Positions 59,646 to 64,000 of a DNA stretch of 64,000 nucleotides are shown piece after piece. This DNA comes from Anaeramoeba flamelloides (taxonomy: Eukaryota; Metamonada; Anaeramoebidae). Made by a program: the position numbers and the translations under genes. A model generated the notes under the pieces. The model did not search any database and was not told the DNA's origin. It was given only the letters and a program-made list of their open reading frames with translations. The stretch lies in the NCBI GenBank assembly GCA_027625915.1, contig JANTQA010000010.1, positions 1,612,001 to 1,676,000 of the forward strand, written 5' to 3'. Position 1 is the first letter of the stretch. Each line of letters begins with the position of its first letter.

Positions 59646-59899
59646 TACCTACAACTTTACGGGTGTTTATTAATATCTAATTTAAAAGTTATATTTCTCA
59701 ATTGTTTGGTTTTTCTTATTGAAAAAGTATATCCTAAAAAAATACTAATAGGGTTTTTCAATATATATAAATGAAAAGATTAAATGTTGAAAAAAAATTA
59801 GAAGAAATAAGTGAAAATTACTTTCAAATTTCAGCACCCCAGATCACTTTATTTTTCCAAAACGATTTTTAGATTAAATAATTGAAGAAAAGTATATTA

Positions 59900-60070
59900 C
59901 AGGTATTTGTATTAATAAAAGGGAATCATTTTCACTTTATTTTCAATTTCCTTTTTCAAACAAAGACATAAATTACAACTTACTTCTTTGAGAACCCAAT
60001 TTAGTTAAATAAAAGGAAAAATAGTTAAAAGGTAGTGAAAATTTTTTCCCATTTAAAATTCTTAAAACAG
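59900..60070. mobile_element. MITE family 2, second copy
   Basis: TA-flanked. Left CAGGTATTTGTATTAATAAA AGGGAATCATTTTCACTT; right reversed CTGTTTTAAGAATTTTAAAT GGGAAAAAATTTTCACTACC. 171 bp, no coding capacity. It ends 16 bp before a short frame that precedes the ankyrin/BTB gene, so it lies in that gene's upstream region. Confidence 0.7.
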
Positions 60071-60086
60071 TAAAACAAAATTTCTT

Positions 60087-60287
60087 ATGAATAATTTCAA
60101 CCAAAAGAAGTCAACTTTAACAGAAGATTTTTTATTGGCAAGTTACTCCTTAGTGATGAGGGATCTTGATATTCGTGAGAATATTTCAATTTTTTTTTTA
60201 GAAACTTTTACATTTCTCAAAAATTTTAAAATTTCATTTTTCTTAAAAACTTTATTTCCCTCAAAGCTATCTTTTTGTGAAAAATAA
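60087..60287 (+). CDS. Short upstream frame, possible small protein
   Basis: 66 codons from an ATG to TAA, ending 12 bases before the ATG of the ankyrin/BTB gene. The first half has good residue variety (MNNFNQKKSTLTEDFLLASY, RDLDIRENIS); the second half is Phe/Leu/Lys-rich. I tested it as a first exon of the downstream gene: no donor gives the required phase. It could be an upstream open frame in the same mRNA, a small protein or chance. Confidence 0.3.
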   Translation: MNNFNQKKSTLTEDFLLASYSLVMRDLDIRENISIFFLETFTFLKNFKISFFLKTLFPSKLSFCEK

Positions 60288-60298
60288 ACAGAATTTTG

Positions 60299-61561
60299 AT
60301 GACAAATCTCCATGGTCTTCAAAAAGTGATTGAAAGCAATTCACTGGACGAATTAAATAAGCTGTTATTACAAGACGATTCAAAAGAAGATCTTTTACCA
60401 AACAACATTCCAATAATTCTGTACTCGATTAAACTTGGACATTTTCAGCTTGTTTTACCCTTACTAAAGCATGAATTCCCAACTGACACTTGTGATTTAA
60501 TTGGCAATTTTGCTTTGTACGAAGCTAGCCGCAAAGGGCAAATAGAGGTGGTTGACTTGTTGTTAAAATATGGTGCAAATGCAAATCAATTATGTACCAG
60601 CACAAATCTTTTCCCATTAGACGTAGCTACCAATCTTGAGATCCAGCTTTTAATTTTAACAAAATCTAAAGGCATTATTAGTGAGATGTATAATTTATTA
60701 AATCCAAATCCGACCGAAATCTTTCTTGAAACAAAAAAAACAATAAAGAACGATCCAAACAAAGAAAAAAATAAAAAAGAAAACGAAATACAGAACAAGA
60801 TCAAATTAAAACCTAAATTCTATGTATATGGAATTACATTTCACCATAGCATTTTACAAATGCGTTTCAGTAAATCAAAAATATCAACAATAGAAAAAAT
60901 ATTAAATGGAATCAAAGAAAAAAAAATTATAGCATCATTTGCTATTTGGGCTTATACTGGCATTTCCATCCGGGGTTATTCTGATAAAATCGAAAAAGTT
61001 CTTCTCGAGTTATATAACAAAACTTTAGAGAAATGGTCTGGGCCTTTTCCAAATTTGAAAGATGACCTTTTGGATTTATATTATGACCGTAATTTAAAAT
61101 CACAAAAAATGGAGAATAGTCTTATCAAAATTGCTGTAAGGTCACTCGACTCAAAGACAAAATTAGGTAGCTTTTATGTTCATTATTGGTTGCTGTATGC
61201 ACGTTGTTCTCAATTTCAGAATCAATTAAATATCCTTGAAAAAAATAACAACAAAATTAAGAAAACTATTCTTAATCTGAATTCAATGAATTCAATAAAA
61301 GCAATTATTCAATTTCTTTATACAGACAATTTTTTGAATGTAACAATGGACAAGGTTATAGCACAAGAAACCATTTTAATAGCAACAAATTGGAAAATAT
61401 TTAATCTCGAAAAAATTACTCAATTACTTTCAAAATATCTAATAGAACCTAAAAATAAACAAAAAATCGCGTCTGCAAATCTTATCATTGATGGGCTGTG
61501 TTTGTTAACTGAAGACTACGAAAAAAAAATTGCAGAAAAGGAATTGGAATTATTTAAATAA
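60299..61561 (+). CDS. Ankyrin-repeat plus BTB-like domain protein
   Basis: Single-exon protein of 420 residues (ATG at 60299, TAA at 61559). Residues about 10-120 carry ankyrin-like repeats; the clearest is FALYEASRKGQIEVVDLLLKYGAN in pieces (FALYEASRKG; VDLLLKYGANAN). A Lys/Asn/Glu-rich linker follows at about 150-170. Residues about 175-230 (YVYGITFHHSILQMRFSK; FAIWAYTGIS) look like a degenerate BTB fold. Residues about 285-395 look like a second, better BTB/POZ domain (SFYVHYWLLYARCSQFQNQL; IKAIIQFLYTDNF). Such proteins are often Cullin-3 adaptors or scaffolds, but substrate and partners are not inferable. No BACK or Kelch region is visible. The second BTB is the stronger call. Confidence 0.7.
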   Translation: MTNLHGLQKVIESNSLDELNKLLLQDDSKEDLLPNNIPIILYSIKLGHFQLVLPLLKHEFPTDTCDLIGNFALYEASRKGQIEVVDLLLKYGANANQLCTSTNLFPLDVATNLEIQLLILTKSKGIISEMYNLLNPNPTEIFLETKKTIKNDPNKEKNKKENEIQNKIKLKPKFYVYGITFHHSILQMRFSKSKISTIEKILNGIKEKKIIASFAIWAYTGISIRGYSDKIEKVLLELYNKTLEKWSGPFPNLKDDLLDLYYDRNLKSQKMENSLIKIAVRSLDSKTKLGSFYVHYWLLYARCSQFQNQLNILEKNNNKIKKTILNLNSMNSIKAIIQFLYTDNFLNVTMDKVIAQETILIATNWKIFNLEKITQLLSKYLIEPKNKQKIASANLIIDGLCLLTEDYEKKIAEKELELFK

Positions 61562-63727
61562 GATACATTCTGTCCAAAAAAATGAATTTTAATCAAAAGT
61601 TTCAAATTTTATTCCATTCAAACAATTATGATTACAATATCAAACTTTTTTTTTTTTTTTTTTAATTTGTTTGTTAATTTTATATCTAATAAGCAAAACA
61701 AATTTAATAAAAAGTTATTGTCAAGCTTTTATTTTCCTGAATTGATCTGTAATATGGAAAAAAATATTTTTCATTTAAATTTTATCACTAGAAATGATAA
61801 TATAAAGAAAAATGGAATTGAGATTAATATTTATAATAAAGCGAGATCAAGTTAATTATGTTTTTTATTGTCAGTATTTTTGTCTTTTTACACAATTTAC
61901 CAAAAATACCAAAATCAGAAAAGTATTTTTAAGCAAGTAAATTAATTTAATAACTTATTAGACGTTTTCAACTAAAAGTCAAAAATGAATGACAAGGTAA
62001 TTGTATCGTTTAAATATCAATTTTTTTAAACATAACTTTCTTTTTACATGAAAAAATATTTTATCCAGAAAAAATGTCAATTATGTTGAGAAAAAAGTTA
62101 TTTTAATGATAAAATTTTGTTAAACAAAAATGATCATTTTTGAGGGTAATATTCTCTTTATAAAATATTATACATAGTTCAGAATTACCAAGTCATTCTA
62201 TAAATTGATTTCTTTATTTAAGATATTGCATTGATAACTTGATAACTTTTATAAAACAACAAACCGATTCTAAAATTATTTTTTTTCAATTGACAAAAAA
62301 TAAACAAAAATACATCAAGATTAGATCAAAAAAATTATCAATTTTTATCTAGATTTGATTGTAAATTTTCTCTATCCTTGTCAACTCAAATATCAACACA
62401 AGGTACCTCATAGTTTCTGGATCATTTTGTAGCATCATAAGCTGCTATGAAAATAAAATCTTTTGCGGACACTATCAACCAGATTAACATTCTTGTGTAA
62501 GTTGTTCCTCAGTTAAATAATTTACCAAAGTATCTGTAACACAAAAGGAGGTGTTTTGGATTTTAATATTTTTCCAATGGTAATCATATTACCATAAATC
62601 CAGAATGTTTATTTGAAAAAAGTGTGAACTTCTTTTTGTTTCTTCTTATACTCATAATTTTACATTTTGTGGAAGAACCCAAATTAATAATAGGCTTAGT
62701 TTTTTGTTAATCTATCTCTTTATTCTAAATTAAATTCCATTTTCATCTTCAGAATTTAAAGTTTGAAAATCGTTTTATTTCAACCTCCTCTATTCTCGAT
62801 TTAAATGTATTTTTTTCTATTGATCAGTATTTATTTGTTTGAAGTAAATTTTGGAATTTGTATTATTGTTTCAATAAAAACTTGTTCTTTTCTCAGCTTT
62901 TTTTTATTTTTTTTTGAATTATATTTATAAAAATGTACATTTCTAATTTTAATTCTTTTAATTTGGATTTATTTGACTATAAAATTATTTAAATAAAGAT
63001 CTGAAACAAAAAGGTGATTAAATCGATTGAGTATTTTCAATAACCCGGTTTATATCATGTATTTTCTTTGTGAAAAACTACAACTTTTTTGGAAAAAAAA
63101 TATGCTTCCAGAAAAAAACTTTTATTCATAAAAAAATATTAATTAACGAAAAAAAGGACAAATTTTTGAAAGTCCCAACTTTTTCACAAAAAAAAAAAAA
63201 ACTATTTCGAGAAAAATTAATTTATTAATAAAGAAAAAATTATTTAGTAGTGAAAATACATTTATTCAAGAAAAAAAAGATTTTACGAACAAGTAATAGT
63301 ATTTGTGAATTAATCAGATTTAAATGGAATGTTCTATTAGGTGATTTTAGGGAGAAAAAAGAAAAAAAATCAATAAATTTATTAAAATATAAAATCAATT
63401 TTAAAAAGAAATTTAACCAATTCAGAAATCAAATCAAAGAATTTAAGTAACTTAATTTATTTTATTTAACAAATTTGTTTTGAAATTTACTAAAAAATAA
63501 TATTTTGTTATGTTTCAGTTTTTTTTACAATTGGGGTAATATAAAAAATAGTTGTTTTAACATTTTCAAATTTATTAATTTATAGTCATATTTTTTAAAT
63601 CATCTAAAATAATGGATTTTTTTGATATTTTATTCGGTTGAATTTTTCAAAGAATAATTCTATCCAAAAAAAAAAAAGTTAGAATATTAGTTTCCTGAAA
63701 CAATACCCGTCTATATAAAAATTTTTA
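61562..63727. other. Intergenic, AT-rich, no supported gene
   Basis: Downstream of the BTB gene. Frames at 61628-61855 and 63250-63450 are Lys/Asn/Phe-rich with no recognisable family. No RNA gene or repeat recognised before the MITE at 63728. Confidence 0.4.
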
Positions 63728-63926
63728 CAGTCAGTTCCACTTTCAGGGCCCAAACTTTCAACGAAGTTTAAGGCACATTAAAAATCTCAAATTAAGGCTC
63801 AAAATTTGTTATTTTTTTTTTTTTACAATTTAACATATGAGAATCTGAATTTTTTGCCGTAATTTGAGATTTTTATTGTGTATTAAATTTCGTTGAAAGT
63901 TTGTACCTTAAAAGTGGAACCGACTG
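63728..63926. mobile_element. MITE family 1, best-preserved copy
   Basis: 199 bp flanked by TA on both sides. Left terminus CAGTCAGTTCCACTTTCAGG, then CAAACTTTCAACGAAGTTTAAGGCACA in continuation; right terminus reversed CAGTCGGTTCCACTTTTAAGGT. Inverted repeats extend about 75 bp from each end (including AAAAATCTCAAATTA), leaving about 45 bp in the middle. TA duplication and CAGT ends fit the Tc1/mariner-pogo superfamily. No coding capacity. Other copies: 11134, 24954, 39412, and a half copy at 40838. Confidence 0.8.
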
Positions 63927-64000
63927 TATTGTAGAACTTCCAAAATTTATTTAGCATGTTTTTGATACATAATTTATGGATTTAATTACAATATTTTTTT
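63927..64000. other. Window end, non-coding
   Basis: AT-rich flank of the MITE; nothing recognised. Confidence 0.3.

Noticed and set aside
60087-60298. First exon of the ankyrin/BTB gene
   Set aside because: Required phase 2 donor does not exist except at an implausible GTCAAC; kept as a separate low-confidence frame.
1-64000. CRISPR array, LTR or virus-like element, rRNA
   Set aside because: No regularly spaced identical repeats, no long direct terminal repeats with integrase, protease or capsid-type coding remnants, and no rRNA-like conserved blocks were seen.

Overview
The window is very AT-rich, intron-bearing eukaryotic DNA from a free-living protist. The recognisable genes are conserved eukaryotic housekeeping genes (TRAPPC10, Rab6, AP-2 sigma, INTS7, CstF-64). 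Their proteins carry Glu/Lys/Asn/Gln-rich low-complexity inserts. An amoeboid protist such as Anaeramoeba fits this, but that is an inference from composition and protein style, not a database match. All eight recognised or well-supported genes end in TAA, and the standard code reads through them. Introns are of two sizes: about 80-350 nt, and three of 3.07-3.42 kb. Donors are mostly GTAA. Many acceptors are A-rich (AAAG) with no pyrimidine tract.

Layout. 926-7879 (+) is TRAPPC10 in two exons around a 3.07-kb intron. 7880-11590 is non-coding with a LINE remnant. 11593-20718 (-) is an eight-exon ABCG-type ABC transporter with a large secreted-side N-terminus; its 3.15-kb intron holds a possible nested small gene. 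20719-32400 is mostly a field of decayed repeats with two small candidate two-exon genes. 32550-33413 (+) is an unrecognised gene. 37413-41749 (-) is Rab6 in three exons with a 3.42-kb intron. 46805-47782 (-) is AP-2 sigma in four exons, the first coding exon being only the ATG. 51954-55052 (+) is Integrator subunit 7. 56812-58185 (+) is CstF-64. 60299-61561 (+) is an ankyrin plus BTB-like protein.

TRAPPC10, Rab6 and AP-2 sigma act in membrane traffic (Golgi tethering, Golgi Rab, clathrin endocytosis). INTS7 and CstF-64, adjacent on the same strand, both act in RNA 3'-end formation. No operon-like arrangement is visible.

The less ordinary content is repetitive. I found two MITE-like families with long terminal inverted repeats and TA target duplications (about 200 bp and about 165 bp). 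There is a family of about 560 bp with three diverged copies and short terminal inverted repeats. A double-hairpin fold-back family has a cluster at 58.7-59.6 kb. Several LINE remnants share a 3'-tail motif, and there are other diverged duplications. Several copies lie inside the giant introns. I saw no rRNA, tRNA, CRISPR array, LTR element or virus-like element. All homology calls were made by eye.
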